The position numbers were made by a program, and so were the translations under genes. The notes below the pieces were generated by a model that was not told where the DNA came from, searched no databases, and saw only the letters and a program-made list of their open reading frames with translations. Positions 34,374 through 44,400 of a DNA stretch of 64,000 nucleotides are shown piece by piece (within the stretch, counting starts at the first letter, position 1; each line of letters starts with the position of its first letter). Source of the DNA: CALHVX01 sp964640725 (lineage in GTDB: Bacteria; Pseudomonadota; Gammaproteobacteria; Pseudomonadales; Azotimanducaceae); contig CAZXIJ010000008.1 of NCBI GenBank assembly GCA_964640725.1, positions 89,402 through 153,401 on the forward strand. Direction: 5' to 3'.

Positions 34374-35224
34374 CGCTCGTGGCAGCGCGCGGCCTCGCCA
34401 AACACTACGGCCGCACAGCGGCGCTCGATGGCTTTGACCTGACGGTCGAAGAAGGCGCCATCGTGGGCCTGATCGGTCCGAACGGTTCTGGCAAAACCAC
34501 CGCGTTTCGCGGGATTACCGGTCTGGCCCGCCTGGACGACGGCGAGCTGTCGGTGCTGGGCCTCGACCCATACCGCCAGCGAGCCGAGCTTATGCGGCAG
34601 ACTGCGTATATCGCTGATGTGGGGACGCTCCCAAGGTGGATGAAAGTGCGCGACCTGCTGCAGTTTGTGGCGGGGGTGCACCCGGCCTTTGATCTGGCCC
34701 AGGCCCAGGCGACGCTCGCCGCGACGGATGTGCAGAGCAGCGCCCGGGTGGGTGCCCTGTCGAAGGGCATGACGGTGCAGCTGCATCTGGCCCTGGTCAT
34801 GGCAACGTCGGCGCGCCTGTTAGTCCTGGACGAGCCCACGCTCGGGCTCGACCTGCTGTATCGCCGGCGTTTTTACGAAACGCTGCTGGAAGACTATTTC
34901 GAAGAGGGGCGGTCGATCCTGGTCTCGACCCACGAGATCGGCGAGATTGAACATATTCTGACGGACGTGGCCTTTATCGACCGGGGACGCCGTGTGCTGC
35001 AGGCGCGAGTCGATGACTTGAGCCGGCGGTTCGCCAAGGTCACCGGTCCGGAGGCCGCAGAACCCGCGCTGCAGGCTCTGCAGCCGTTGCAGCTGCGGCG
35101 CACGCTCAAGGGTATCGAAGCGCTGTACGACGGTCTCGACGCTTCGTTGCTCCCGCCCGGCGTCACGCAGTCGGCCCCGGATCTGAGCGAGCTGTTCGTT
35201 GCCGTGCTGGGCGGTGACCGATGA
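34370..35224 (+). CDS. ABC transporter ATP-binding protein
   Basis: 284 residues. Walker A is IGPNGSGKTT, the signature loop is the variant LSKGM, Walker B is RLLVLDEPTLGLD, and the switch His is in VSTHEIGEIE. The LSKGM signature and C-terminal tail match the ATPases encoded in YtrA-type operons. The ATG lies in ATGA with the GntR stop and its own stop overlaps the permease start, so the three are coupled. The exported substrate (drug, peptide or membrane stress related) is unknown. Confidence 0.94.
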   Translation: MTLVAARGLAKHYGRTAALDGFDLTVEEGAIVGLIGPNGSGKTTAFRGITGLARLDDGELSVLGLDPYRQRAELMRQTAYIADVGTLPRWMKVRDLLQFVAGVHPAFDLAQAQATLAATDVQSSARVGALSKGMTVQLHLALVMATSARLLVLDEPTLGLDLLYRRRFYETLLEDYFEEGRSILVSTHEIGEIEHILTDVAFIDRGRRVLQARVDDLSRRFAKVTGPEAAEPALQALQPLQLRRTLKGIEALYDGLDASLLPPGVTQSAPDLSELFVAVLGGDR

Positions 35225-36072
35225 GCGCCTGGCGGGCACTGCTGCGCCGGGAGTGGCTGGAACACCGGGCTGCGCTCTTGTGGGCACCCCTTGGGCTGGC
35301 GGGCGTCGCGATCGCGCTTGGCTTGTTCGCGTCTACCTTCGATCTGGGGCGCCTGGCCGTCGAAGCGGAGCACGATGGCGATCCCATGCACCTGCCTTCC
35401 GTGCTGGCTTTTCTGGCGTTGCCGTTTGTCATGCTCTATCTCGCCAGCGCCACCTTCGTGCTCCTGGGCGCGCTCTACGACGAGCGCCAGGATCGCTCTG
35501 TGCTGTTCTGGAAGTCCCAACCGGTGACCGATCTGCAGGCGGTCCTGAGCAAGTTGCTGCCGGTGGTACTGCTGGCGCCGCTGGTGACCATTGCCGCGAT
35601 CTTCGTAACGCAGCTGGTGACGGTGGTGCTGATTACGCTCAGCTGTAACTGCGGGACCGGCGTGCTCGGCAACCTTGCGGAGGCCGGAATCATTGGCAAC
35701 CTGCCGCGCTGGATCTTTGGCTTCCTGACCCAGGCGCTCTGGTCTCTGCCGATCTGGAGCTGGCTGCTGCTGGTGTCTGCGGCGGTGTCCCGGCTGCCCG
35801 TGCTCTGGGCCATCGGCGTGCCGGCGATGGCGGCCTTTCTGGAGTGGCTGACCTTCGACTCGACAGTCATTGCCGGCCTGTTTGAAACCTACATGGAACC
35901 GGTTGCGCTGGTGTCGTACCTGCAGCTGTCGGTCGCGGGGGAAACAGATTCCGTCACCTGGGCGATGGCCATCGCCCCCTGGGGGCGGCTGGAGCTCTGG
36001 CTTGGCCTGGCGCTCTCTGCTGCGTTGCTCGCCGCTGCGGTGTATTGCCGCCGGCGCAACGGCGAACTTTAA
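35221..36072 (+). CDS. ABC-2-like transporter permease
   Basis: 283 residues with about six hydrophobic helices: LLWAPLGLAGVAIALGLFAS, VLAFLALPFVMLYLASATFV, VVLLAPLVTIAAIFVTQLVT and three more before the C-terminal RRRNGEL. YDERQDRSVLFWKSQPVTD after helix 2 is the cytoplasmic coupling loop typical of this permease class. Partner of the upstream ATPase. Confidence 0.88.
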   Translation: MSAWRALLRREWLEHRAALLWAPLGLAGVAIALGLFASTFDLGRLAVEAEHDGDPMHLPSVLAFLALPFVMLYLASATFVLLGALYDERQDRSVLFWKSQPVTDLQAVLSKLLPVVLLAPLVTIAAIFVTQLVTVVLITLSCNCGTGVLGNLAEAGIIGNLPRWIFGFLTQALWSLPIWSWLLLVSAAVSRLPVLWAIGVPAMAAFLEWLTFDSTVIAGLFETYMEPVALVSYLQLSVAGETDSVTWAMAIAPWGRLELWLGLALSAALLAAAVYCRRRNGEL

Positions 36073-36083
36073 CGGGAGGCCTG

Positions 36084-36731
36084 ATGATCATGAGTAGTGC
36101 TCAAACCAAAGATACGACCTCGGCGGCAGGTCCGCGCCGCTGGCCCGGCCGGCTGGCCGCGACATTGCTGGCGCTGTTGGTGCTCGGCTTTGTCACGCTG
36201 CGCGGATTTCAGTACCAGGCCGATGGCCCGCTTACGGACCTTCTGCCCGGAGGCGCGCTGCGGAGCGGCACGCTGATCACCGACCCTGCGATGGCGCCGG
36301 AGTTCGAGAACGGCGCGACCATCGAGCTGCAGCTGACGGCACCGGCGCGATCCCGTTACGTTGGGCTTATGCGCCACGAAGGCGCGCTCTACATCCCCTG
36401 CGACCTGGGGTACATGTGGGGCCGCTTCAGCGGCATGCAGCGTCATGTACTGCATCTGGTGTATCGCCTGAAAACCTGGCACCAGGATGTGCTGGACAAC
36501 GAGGCGGTGGTCATTCGCTATGACGGGCGCCGCTATCAGCGCCGGGCCGTGCGCGTAACAGATCCTGAGACGGTCGCTGAGCTGAAGCACAGCCTGGAAG
36601 ACCTGGCGCGCGAGTGGGTGGCGCCGGACGTGCTTGGGCCGCCACCGTCCTCGGGACCACGGGATATCTGGTTCTTTCGCCTTGATCCCATCCATTTAAC
36701 CTCTTCTGAAGTAACGGAGCTTGCCCTGTGA
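36084..36731 (+). CDS. Single-pass membrane protein of unknown function
   Basis: 215 residues. One N-terminal membrane anchor (LAATLLALLVLGFVTLRGF) is followed by a periplasmic domain with a beta-rich middle (NGATIELQLTAPARSRYVGL) and a helical end. I see no family motif. It follows the ABC permease by 11 bp after a GGGAGG ribosome site and overlaps the next lipoprotein gene, so it belongs to the GntR-ABC operon and may be an accessory factor. Confidence 0.75.
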   Translation: MIMSSAQTKDTTSAAGPRRWPGRLAATLLALLVLGFVTLRGFQYQADGPLTDLLPGGALRSGTLITDPAMAPEFENGATIELQLTAPARSRYVGLMRHEGALYIPCDLGYMWGRFSGMQRHVLHLVYRLKTWHQDVLDNEAVVIRYDGRRYQRRAVRVTDPETVAELKHSLEDLAREWVAPDVLGPPPSSGPRDIWFFRLDPIHLTSSEVTELAL

Positions 36732-37087
36732 AATCCCTGAAAATTGCCTTTGCCGTTCTGATTGTGGTGACCTTTGCCGGCTGTCACAGCAGCTACTACA
36801 GCGCCACCGTCGACGATTATGTGGACGCCGCGCCGCGTGTTGCCCTGGGTATGAGCCCCCTGGAGGTGCGGTCGATTCTGGGGCCCACGCAGTCGCAGCT
36901 TGCCAATACCGATCTGCGGCACGACGAGAAATACCTTGAGGGCCAGACACTGGTAGAGATTCAGTACTACCGCAGCGGCTGGCAGCCGGACGGCCGGCTC
37001 ACAGACGCGGAGTACACGCCCTACATCTTTCGCGACGGTGCGCTGGTCGGCATTGGCTGGCAGCATCACCGCACGGTTGCGCTCTAG
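36728..37087 (+). CDS. Small outer-membrane or periplasmic lipoprotein
   Basis: 119 residues with a clear lipobox (FAVLIVVTFAGC, Cys +1 at residue 19). The mature part contains GMSPLEVRSILGPTQSQ, a SmpA/OmlA- or DUF3192-like hairpin pattern. The residue after Cys is His, so the Lol avoidance signal (Asp) is absent and outer-membrane sorting is expected. The start is GTG 36728 overlapping the previous stop. Last gene of the GntR-ABC operon; its 3' end faces galM. Confidence 0.78.
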   Translation: MKSLKIAFAVLIVVTFAGCHSSYYSATVDDYVDAAPRVALGMSPLEVRSILGPTQSQLANTDLRHDEKYLEGQTLVEIQYYRSGWQPDGRLTDAEYTPYIFRDGALVGIGWQHHRTVAL

Positions 37088-37107
37088 CGGTTGACTGCGC
37101 GCCGGGC

Positions 37108-38172
37108 TCAGTCAGGCCAGCTGAAATGAAGCTGCAGGTCGTGGCGGTATACCTCGCCGGGCGCGACGATCGCGCCGGGAAAACCCGGCTGATTCGGCGC
37201 ATCAGGGTACTGCTGCGGCTCCAGGCACAAGCCGGCCCGCGCCGGGTGCTGGCCGCAGGCGGCGCTGCCGTCAAGCTGATCGCCGCTGTAGCACTGCAGG
37301 GTGGGCTGGGTGCTGTGAACGTGCAGGGTGCGGCCTGACTCAGCATGGCGCAGCGTTGCTACCCGTGGCACCTTGCCGGTGGTCCCGGGAAGCTGGCGGT
37401 GCGTCACGTAGCAGTGGTCGAGCGCCAGATCGTCGGCAGGGCTGAGCGTTCGCGGCGATCGCAGGTCCAAAGCGGTGCCCGCAACTTCCAGCAGCCGCCC
37501 GGTAGGGATCCGCGCTGGCGTTGTCTCCAGCACGCGGTCAGCCGGGATGCTGAGGGAGCATGCTGCCGGGTTGCCTGCTCCCGCCAGCTGCCAGTAACAG
37601 TGGCTGGTCATGCTGACTGGCGTCGCCGCGCCGGACACTTCAGCCTCCAGGCGCAGACGCAGAATGCCCGCCTGGAGCTGGTAAGTTGCCCTGGCATCCA
37701 CGGCGCCCGGGTATCCAGCCTCGCCGGCAGGGCTGTGGCAGGACAGCTGGAGCGCGCAGCCATCGGCGCTGATCTGTGCATCCCAACGCTTGCGATGGAA
37801 TCCCGGCGTACCGCCGTGCAGATGCTGTCCGTCGCTGTTGCGGCTCAACTGATAGTGGTGCCCGTTCACCGTCAGGCTGCCGTCGCCGATACGATTGCTG
37901 TAGCGGCCGATGACCGCGCCGAGGTAGGCCGGATTGCCGGCCTGCAGCGCCGCAACGGTGGGCCCGCAGGTGACGGGCACCAGGCTGCGCTGCCCGGGCA
38001 GCCAGACCTGGGACAGGGTCGCGCCCAGGGTCAGGACATCTGCCACGAGCCCGCTCGCGCTGGTCATGCGAAAGCGCGGGTAGCGCTCGTCGCCAACCGT
38101 CAGCGGCGGCAGCGCTGCAATGCCGGGTGCCTGTCCTGTCTTGGGTATGGCTGTTTGCAAATCATCACTCAT
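37108..38172 (-). CDS. galM: Aldose 1-epimerase (galactose mutarotase)
   Basis: 354 residues. The galactose mutarotase fold motifs are present: YLGAVIGRYSNRI, the first His in GQHLHGGTPGFHRKRWD, the second His in MTSHCYWQLAG and the catalytic base Glu in LCLEPQQYPDAPNQ. It interconverts alpha and beta galactose, readying the sugar for GalK. The start is ATG 38172; an extension to 38229 would overlap galK. Divergent from galK with 41 bp between, so the two promoters overlap. Confidence 0.93.
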   Translation of the reverse strand: MSDDLQTAIPKTGQAPGIAALPPLTVGDERYPRFRMTSASGLVADVLTLGATLSQVWLPGQRSLVPVTCGPTVAALQAGNPAYLGAVIGRYSNRIGDGSLTVNGHHYQLSRNSDGQHLHGGTPGFHRKRWDAQISADGCALQLSCHSPAGEAGYPGAVDARATYQLQAGILRLRLEAEVSGAATPVSMTSHCYWQLAGAGNPAACSLSIPADRVLETTPARIPTGRLLEVAGTALDLRSPRTLSPADDLALDHCYVTHRQLPGTTGKVPRVATLRHAESGRTLHVHSTQPTLQCYSGDQLDGSAACGQHPARAGLCLEPQQYPDAPNQPGFPGAIVAPGEVYRHDLQLHFSWPD

Positions 38173-38213
38173 TGGTCTGCAATGCGCGTCGTCTCTTCGC
38201 ATCCTACCGCGCC

Positions 38214-39404
38214 ATGACTGACTCCACACCGCAGGCGGCCGCCGAGGCCTGTTTCGTTCGGACCTTTGGGTCGCCGCCGCTCCTTACCGGCACTGCGCCC
38301 GGGCGCGTGAACCTCATCGGCGAACACACGGACTACAACGACGGATTCGTGCTGCCTGCTGCGCTGCAGTTTTACACCGCCGTGGCAGCCGCGCCCCGGC
38401 CCGATCGAGTTCTGGAAGTGGTCGCGCTGGATTGGGGGGAAGCACGCGTGCGCGTTGACCTGGACGCGCCCATGGTGCTCGATCCGGCGGTGCCCTGGAG
38501 CAACTACGTACGCGGCATCGTGCAGGCGCTGTATGCCCGTGGTTACCAGCTGGCTGGGGCGAACCTCGCCATTAGCGGCAACGTGCCGCAAGGCGCCGGG
38601 CTCAGCTCTTCCGCTGCCCTGGAAGTTGCCCTGGCTGCTGTGCTCACGGAGCTTAGCGGCGAAGCCATTGACGGCATTGTCGCGGCGCAGGTGGGGCAGT
38701 CTGCCGAGAACGATTTCTTTGGCTGTCAGTGCGGCATCATGGACCAGCTGATCTCTGCCATCGGCCGTCGCGATCACGCATTGCTGATCGACTGCCGCGC
38801 GCTGACCGGCGAGCCTGTGCCCTTGCCGGAGGGCTACAAGCTGCTGGTGATCCACTCGAATGTGCAGCGCGCGCTGGCGGTCGATGGGGAATACGACGTG
38901 CGCCGGGCGCAGTGCGAACAGGCGGCCGCGCACTTTGGCGTGCCGGCGCTGCGCGATTTGTCGCGCGCCGATCTCGATGCGGGCGCTGCCGGCCTTGACC
39001 CGCTCGTGGCGCGAAGGGCGCTGCACGTGATCACCGAGAACGATCGGACCCTGGCCCTCGCAAGCGCTTTGCGAAACGGCGAGCTGCACGAGATCAGCGG
39101 CCTGATGAGCGCCTCCCATGCTTCCATGCGGGACGATTTCGAGATTACCGTGCCGGCCGTTGACGCGCTGGTCGAGATCGTTGCCGCAGAGCTGGGCACG
39201 CAGGGCGGTGCCCGCATGACGGGCGGCGGCTTTGGCGGCTGCGTGGTCGCGCTGTTGCCAGAGGCTCGCCTCGACGCCGTCAAGGCAGCGGTTGCGAGCG
39301 ACTACCCGGCCCGCAGCGGGCTCGAGGCCACGGTCCACGAGTGCGAAACGCGCGACGGCGCTTTTGTGTCCCGCGACCGCGCGCCGGCAGCGCAGGGATC
39401 GTGA
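38214..39404 (+). CDS. galK: Galactokinase
   Basis: 396 residues of the GHMP family. The galactose-binding signature is PGRVNLIGEHTDYNDGFVLP, the ATP loop is NVPQGAGLSSSAALEVA, and motif 3 is ARMTGGGFGGCVVAL. The catalytic base Asp lies in QCGIMDQLISAIGR. First gene of a run with tight overlaps downstream (its stop overlaps the GTG of the oxidoreductase). galT and galE are not in the window. Confidence 0.96.
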   Translation: MTDSTPQAAAEACFVRTFGSPPLLTGTAPGRVNLIGEHTDYNDGFVLPAALQFYTAVAAAPRPDRVLEVVALDWGEARVRVDLDAPMVLDPAVPWSNYVRGIVQALYARGYQLAGANLAISGNVPQGAGLSSSAALEVALAAVLTELSGEAIDGIVAAQVGQSAENDFFGCQCGIMDQLISAIGRRDHALLIDCRALTGEPVPLPEGYKLLVIHSNVQRALAVDGEYDVRRAQCEQAAAHFGVPALRDLSRADLDAGAAGLDPLVARRALHVITENDRTLALASALRNGELHEISGLMSASHASMRDDFEITVPAVDALVEIVAAELGTQGGARMTGGGFGGCVVALLPEARLDAVKAAVASDYPARSGLEATVHECETRDGAFVSRDRAPAAQGS

Positions 39405-40411
39405 CGCCGCTGCGAATCGGCCTGCTGGGCGCCGCTAAGATCGCGCCGGAAGCTGTGATCTATCCGGCTCAGGTCGTGCCCGCCGTTGCGGTCACGGCGG
39501 TTGCAGCGCGGGACGGTGAGCGAGCCGCCGAGTTCGCGCGGCGGCACCATATTCCTGGCCACGGCGATGATTATCAGGCGTTGGTCAACTCGGCTGACGT
39601 TGACCTGGTCTACGTTGCCTTGCCCGTCAGCCATCACGCCCAGTGGTGCATCGCCGCGCTCAACGCCGGCAAGGACGTACTGTGCGAGAAACCCTTTGCC
39701 ATGAATGCCCGGGAAGCACAGGCGGTGCTCGATGCCGCGGCCGCCAATGGCCGGCGCGTCATCGAAGCGTTTCACTACCGGCACCACCCTGCCTTTGAGA
39801 CCTGCCTGCGCTGGCTGCGGGAGGGCGCGATCGGCGAGCTCTTGACGGTCAGCGGTTCCTTTTGCGCGCCGGTGCCCTTGGACGGCCAGGACATTCGATC
39901 GATACCGGCCCTGGGGGGCGGTGCGATGATGGATCTGGGCTGTTACCCGCTGCACTGGATAGACGAGCTGACAGATGGCCGCGCGCAGGTCGAGGGCGCG
40001 ACGGCGACGCTGTGCGAGTACGGCGTCGATCAGCGCTTCGAGGTGTCTTTCACCTTTGGCGCCGCGGGCCGGGCTGCCCTGAACACCGCCATGGGGCAGG
40101 GCACGGCCATCGAAATTGATCTGTTGCTCGAAGGTCGCGAAGGACAGATTCGCTTTCGCAACCCGCTCGCACCGCATCGCGGCGCCACCCTGTCCTGCGA
40201 GGGTCCTCGGCCCGCCCAGGCGCCGATCAGCCTGCTGAGCACCTACAGCTATCAGCTGGCAGATCTGGCGGCGGCGTTGCGCAGCGGCGCGCCCCTGCGC
40301 AATGAGGGCGCCCGGATCCTGCGGCAGCAGCAAATGCTGGATCGTTGCTACGCCGCAGCCGGGCTCGGTGCGCTGCGCCACAGCACCGCCTTTGCGGATG
40401 CCGCCTCGTGA
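39401..40411 (+). CDS. Gfo/Idh/MocA-family oxidoreductase
   Basis: 336 residues. Rossmann nucleotide site (LRIGLLGAAKIAP), the family signature DVLCEKPFAMN with the catalytic Lys, and the C-terminal beta-sheet domain with DLGCYPLHWIDEL, which carries the expected His. The start LLGAAKIAPEAVIYPA resembles dimeric dihydrodiol / glucose-fructose oxidoreductase members. NAD(P)-dependent oxidation or reduction of a sugar or diol is likely. GTG start coupled to galK (GTGA), so a substrate linked to galactosides is plausible. Confidence 0.9.
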   Translation: MTPLRIGLLGAAKIAPEAVIYPAQVVPAVAVTAVAARDGERAAEFARRHHIPGHGDDYQALVNSADVDLVYVALPVSHHAQWCIAALNAGKDVLCEKPFAMNAREAQAVLDAAAANGRRVIEAFHYRHHPAFETCLRWLREGAIGELLTVSGSFCAPVPLDGQDIRSIPALGGGAMMDLGCYPLHWIDELTDGRAQVEGATATLCEYGVDQRFEVSFTFGAAGRAALNTAMGQGTAIEIDLLLEGREGQIRFRNPLAPHRGATLSCEGPRPAQAPISLLSTYSYQLADLAAALRSGAPLRNEGARILRQQQMLDRCYAAAGLGALRHSTAFADAAS

Positions 40412-41427
40412 AGCAGTGGGTGCTGGCGAGACGCCCGAACGGTCTTGCTTCCCCCGCGGACTTTCGTCTCGAGGATGCCCCGATGCTCGCGCCCGGGCCG
40501 GGTCAGGTGCTGCTGAAAACGCAGTATCTCGGCGTTGCGCCCGTCATGTTGCGCTACATGACGAACGAAACAGATTTTGAGCGGGACCTGGACATCGGCG
40601 ACGTGATGCATGGCCGGGGCGTCGGGCGCGTGATGGCGTCCCGGCATCCGGACTACCAGGTCGGAGATCTGGTCTCGGCGAAGCTCGGCTGGCGCGAATA
40701 CGCGCTGATTGATGATGACCCGTACTATCTGGTGCACCGCATGGGCGCGCCCGACTTGCCCTGGTCTTACGGCGTCAGTGCCCTGGGGTTTAACGGGTTC
40801 TCGACGCTGGTGGGCATGCGCGAGATTGCCCGGGTCGCGGCCGGGGACCGGGTGTTGGTGTCCGGCGCCGCTGGCAGCGTTGGCAGCAGTGCCGCGTTCG
40901 TTGCCCGGGCCCTTGGTGCCGCACAGGTGGTTGGCATCGCCGGCGGGCCTGCCAAGAGCAAGGTCCTGACGGAGCGTTTGGGCTACGACGCCGCGATCGA
41001 CTACCGGCGCGACGATGTCCCGCAGCGACTCGATGCGCTGTTTCCGGACGGTATTGACGTGTTCTTCGACAATGTGGGCGGCGAGCTGCTGGATCAGGTG
41101 CTCGCCCGGATCCGGCGCCGCGCGCGCATTACGATCTGCGGACGTATTTCCGAGTATCTGAAGGACCCGGCGGACTACCATCGCTTTCGCAACGTCTACC
41201 GTTTGGCGCTCATGGATTCCAAGATGGAAGGCTTCTTTATTTACGACCACGCGCAGGCGTTTACCGAGCACGAGCAGACCCTCGCGCGATGGATTCGAGC
41301 CGGACAGCTGACACCGTTGGAAGACTTGCTCGAGGGCCTTGAGGCCATGCCGCAGGCATTGATCAGTCTGTATGACGGCACGAATGTCGGCACCCGGGCG
41401 GTGCGCATTGACGCCGAGGCACGCTGA
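40408..41427 (+). CDS. Zinc-independent MDR-family NADP-dependent reductase
   Basis: 339 residues. VLVSGAAGSVGSSAAFVARA is the nucleotide-binding glycine motif, and DNVGGELLDQVLARIRRRAR is typical of the leukotriene B4 12-hydroxydehydrogenase / prostaglandin reductase / CurA group, which reduces alkene double bonds of enones. No Zn ligands are seen. The GTG start overlaps the previous stop (GTGA) and the stop is one base before the lacZ ATG, so the four genes galK to lacZ form one transcript. Confidence 0.92.
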   Translation: MKQWVLARRPNGLASPADFRLEDAPMLAPGPGQVLLKTQYLGVAPVMLRYMTNETDFERDLDIGDVMHGRGVGRVMASRHPDYQVGDLVSAKLGWREYALIDDDPYYLVHRMGAPDLPWSYGVSALGFNGFSTLVGMREIARVAAGDRVLVSGAAGSVGSSAAFVARALGAAQVVGIAGGPAKSKVLTERLGYDAAIDYRRDDVPQRLDALFPDGIDVFFDNVGGELLDQVLARIRRRARITICGRISEYLKDPADYHRFRNVYRLALMDSKMEGFFIYDHAQAFTEHEQTLARWIRAGQLTPLEDLLEGLEAMPQALISLYDGTNVGTRAVRIDAEAR

Positions 41428-41428
41428 T

Positions 41429-44400
41429 ATGGCTTTAAACAACTTTCCTGTTTCGTTCTGGCAAACCCCGGCGATCACCGCCGTGAACCGGTTGCCGGCA
41501 CACACGCCGCTCGCCAGCTGGCGGGACGAGCAGGGGGCCCGGGACGACCTGGCCAGCCCGTCTGTGCTGTCGCTGGACGGCGCCTGGGGGTTCGCTGCGT
41601 ACTCGTCGCCGGGCCAGGTGCCCGCGCAATGGCCGGGCGGTACCTGGACCACCGGCGAGGTTGAGGTGCCGGGGAACTGGCAGCTGCAGGGTCACGATTA
41701 CCCGATCTACACCAACGTTAAATATCCCTTCCCGCGGCGCCCGCCCCGGGTGCCGGACGACAACCCCGTGGGCTGCTACGAGCGCCGATTTACGCTGCCG
41801 GTGGGCTGGCAAAGCGGACAGACCCGGGTCATTTTTGGCGGCGTCAACAGCGCCTTCTACCTTTGGTGCAACGGCAGCTTCGTCGGCTACTCTCAGGACA
41901 GTCGTTTGCCCGCCGAGTTTGATTTGAGCGAACACCTGCGCGCCGGCGACAACGTCCTGCAGGCGCTCGTGCTGCGCTGGAGCGACGGCAGCTACCTGGA
42001 ATGCCAGGACATGTGGTGGCTGAGCGGCCTGTACCGCAGCGTGCAGCTGCTGCACAAGCCCGAGGCCCGGCTGACCGATGTGCAGCTCACGACGGCCTTT
42101 GACGCCGGTTCAGGCCAGGGCACACTGGCGCTCACGGCCATTGGTGAGGGCGTGCGTGGCAAGACAGTGCGTGCTTGCCTGTATGACGGTGAGCAGCGCC
42201 TCGCCGAGCTGGAACAGCCCTTCGGAACCGCGCCCGTGGACGAGAAAGGCGGCTACCGGGAGCGGGCACAGCTGGCGCTGTCGGTGCCCAGGGTCCGTCC
42301 CTGGAGCGCAGAATCGCCCGCCCTCTATCGGCTGACCCTTGCCTTGCTGGACGGCGACAACGGTCCCTTGATCGAGGCGGAAGGCTACGACGTCGGCTTT
42401 CGCACCGTCGAGATCAGCGGCGGTCAGCTGCGACTGAACGGCCAGCCGCTGCTGATTCGCGGCGTTAACAAGCACGAGCACGATCCGGACCGGGGCCACG
42501 CCGAAACGCTGGCCGGGGTCGAGCAGGATTTGAAGCTGATGAAGCAGCACAACTTCAACGCCGTGCGCTGTTCGCACTATCCGCACCAGCCCGGCTTTTA
42601 TCGCCTGTGCGACCGCCTCGGGCTGTACGTCGTGGACGAGGCAAATATCGAGACGCACGGCATGACGCCCATGGGTGCCCTGGCCGATGATGAACAATGG
42701 ACCGCCGCCTTTGTGGAGCGCGGTGCTCGCATGGTGCAGCGTGACCGTAACCACCCGAGCATCATTCTGTGGTCTCTGGGCAACGAGTCTGGCTACGGCG
42801 CCGCGCACGATGCGATGTATGCCTGGATTCGGCGCACGGATCCCAGCCGTCCGATCCAGTACGAGGGTGGCGGGGCAGATACACCGGTGACCGACATTAT
42901 CTGTCCGATGTACGCGCGGGTCGATCAAGACGAGCCGTCCGGTTTTCGCGAGCAACCCAAGTACGCGATTACCCGGTGGGTGGCGCAGCCCGGCGAAGCG
43001 CGTCCCTTGATCCTGTGCGAGTACGCGCACGCGATGGGCAACAGCCTCGGCAACTTTGGCGACTACTGGGATGCCTTTCGCAGCCATCCCCGTTTGCAGG
43101 GCGGGTTCATCTGGGATTGGGTCGATCAGGGGCTGCGCCGGCAGACCGATGATGGCCGGGACTACTGGGCCTACGGCGGCGACTTCGGAGACCAGATTAA
43201 CGATCGCCAGTTCTGCATCAACGGCCTGGTGTTTCCGGACCGGTCGCCGCACCCGACGCTGCTCGAGGCGAAGCGGCTGCAGCAGCCGCTGCAGTTCCAG
43301 CTGCTGGATGCGGCGGCGCTGACCGTCGAGATTCACAACGAAGCGAGCTTTGAGCCGACGCACGGACAGCGGCTGCATTGGTCCTGCGAAACGCCTGCGG
43401 CCGTTCTTGCGAGCGGCGAGCAACCGCTGTCGCTGGCGCCGCAGGAGCGGGGTCAGATAGAACTGCTGGCGGGACCCGTCGCGGCCCCCGCGGGTCAGGC
43501 GCTGTGGCTCAACCTCTGGGTGACCCTCGACCAGGAGACAGCCTGGTGCAGTGCCGGACACGAGCTGGCCCGGCACCAGTTTGTGCTGCAGGAAGCGGAT
43601 TCGTCTCCGGCGCGCCCCGCGGCACTGGCAGTACCGCAGCGCGACGGTGACCGCTGGACGATCGCTGCAGGGGCTAGCCGCTGGACCCTGTCGGCAGCCA
43701 CCGGCCAGTTGCTGGCCTGGGAGAAAGCGGGCGAAGCGATGCTCGCCGCGCCCGTGACCGATCACTTTGTGCGCGCCCCTCTCGACAACGACATCGGTGT
43801 TTCCCAGGCAGACTGGAAGGACCCGAACGCCTGGGCCGTACGCTGGGAGCGAGCCGGGCTTTGGGCTCTGGCGCATCGCTGCGTAGGGGTCGAGCCCGCA
43901 GGCGATGGCCTGCTGTGCCAGCACGAGTACCAGCACGGGGCCGAGGTGTTGCTGCGCTCGCAGTGGCTTTGGCACTTCGGCGCGGACGGCTCGGCGTCGG
44001 TCGATATTGCCGTGCAGGTGAGCGAGGCCGTGCCAGCGCTGCCTCGGGTCGGCGCGATGCTGCGGCTGGCTGCCACGCCGGCCCGGGTGCGCTGGCAGGG
44101 CCGCGGGCCTCACGAAAACTACCCGGACCGGCTCCGGAGCGCGGACTACGGCTGTTGGGAGGCGGGGCCGGACGCGCTGCACACGCCGTACGTTTTCCCC
44201 TCGGAGAACGGCCTGCGGTGCCATGTCTCCGAACTCGATCTGGGGACGCTCAAGGTGCGCGGCAATTTCCATTTTGGCTTGAGTCCCTACGGCGAAGCAC
44301 AGCTGCGCGAAGCTCGACACCAGAGCGACCTGGAGGCGTCGGCACAGCCCTATCTGGCCCTGGATGGGCACCACATGGGCGTGGGCGGCGACGACTCATG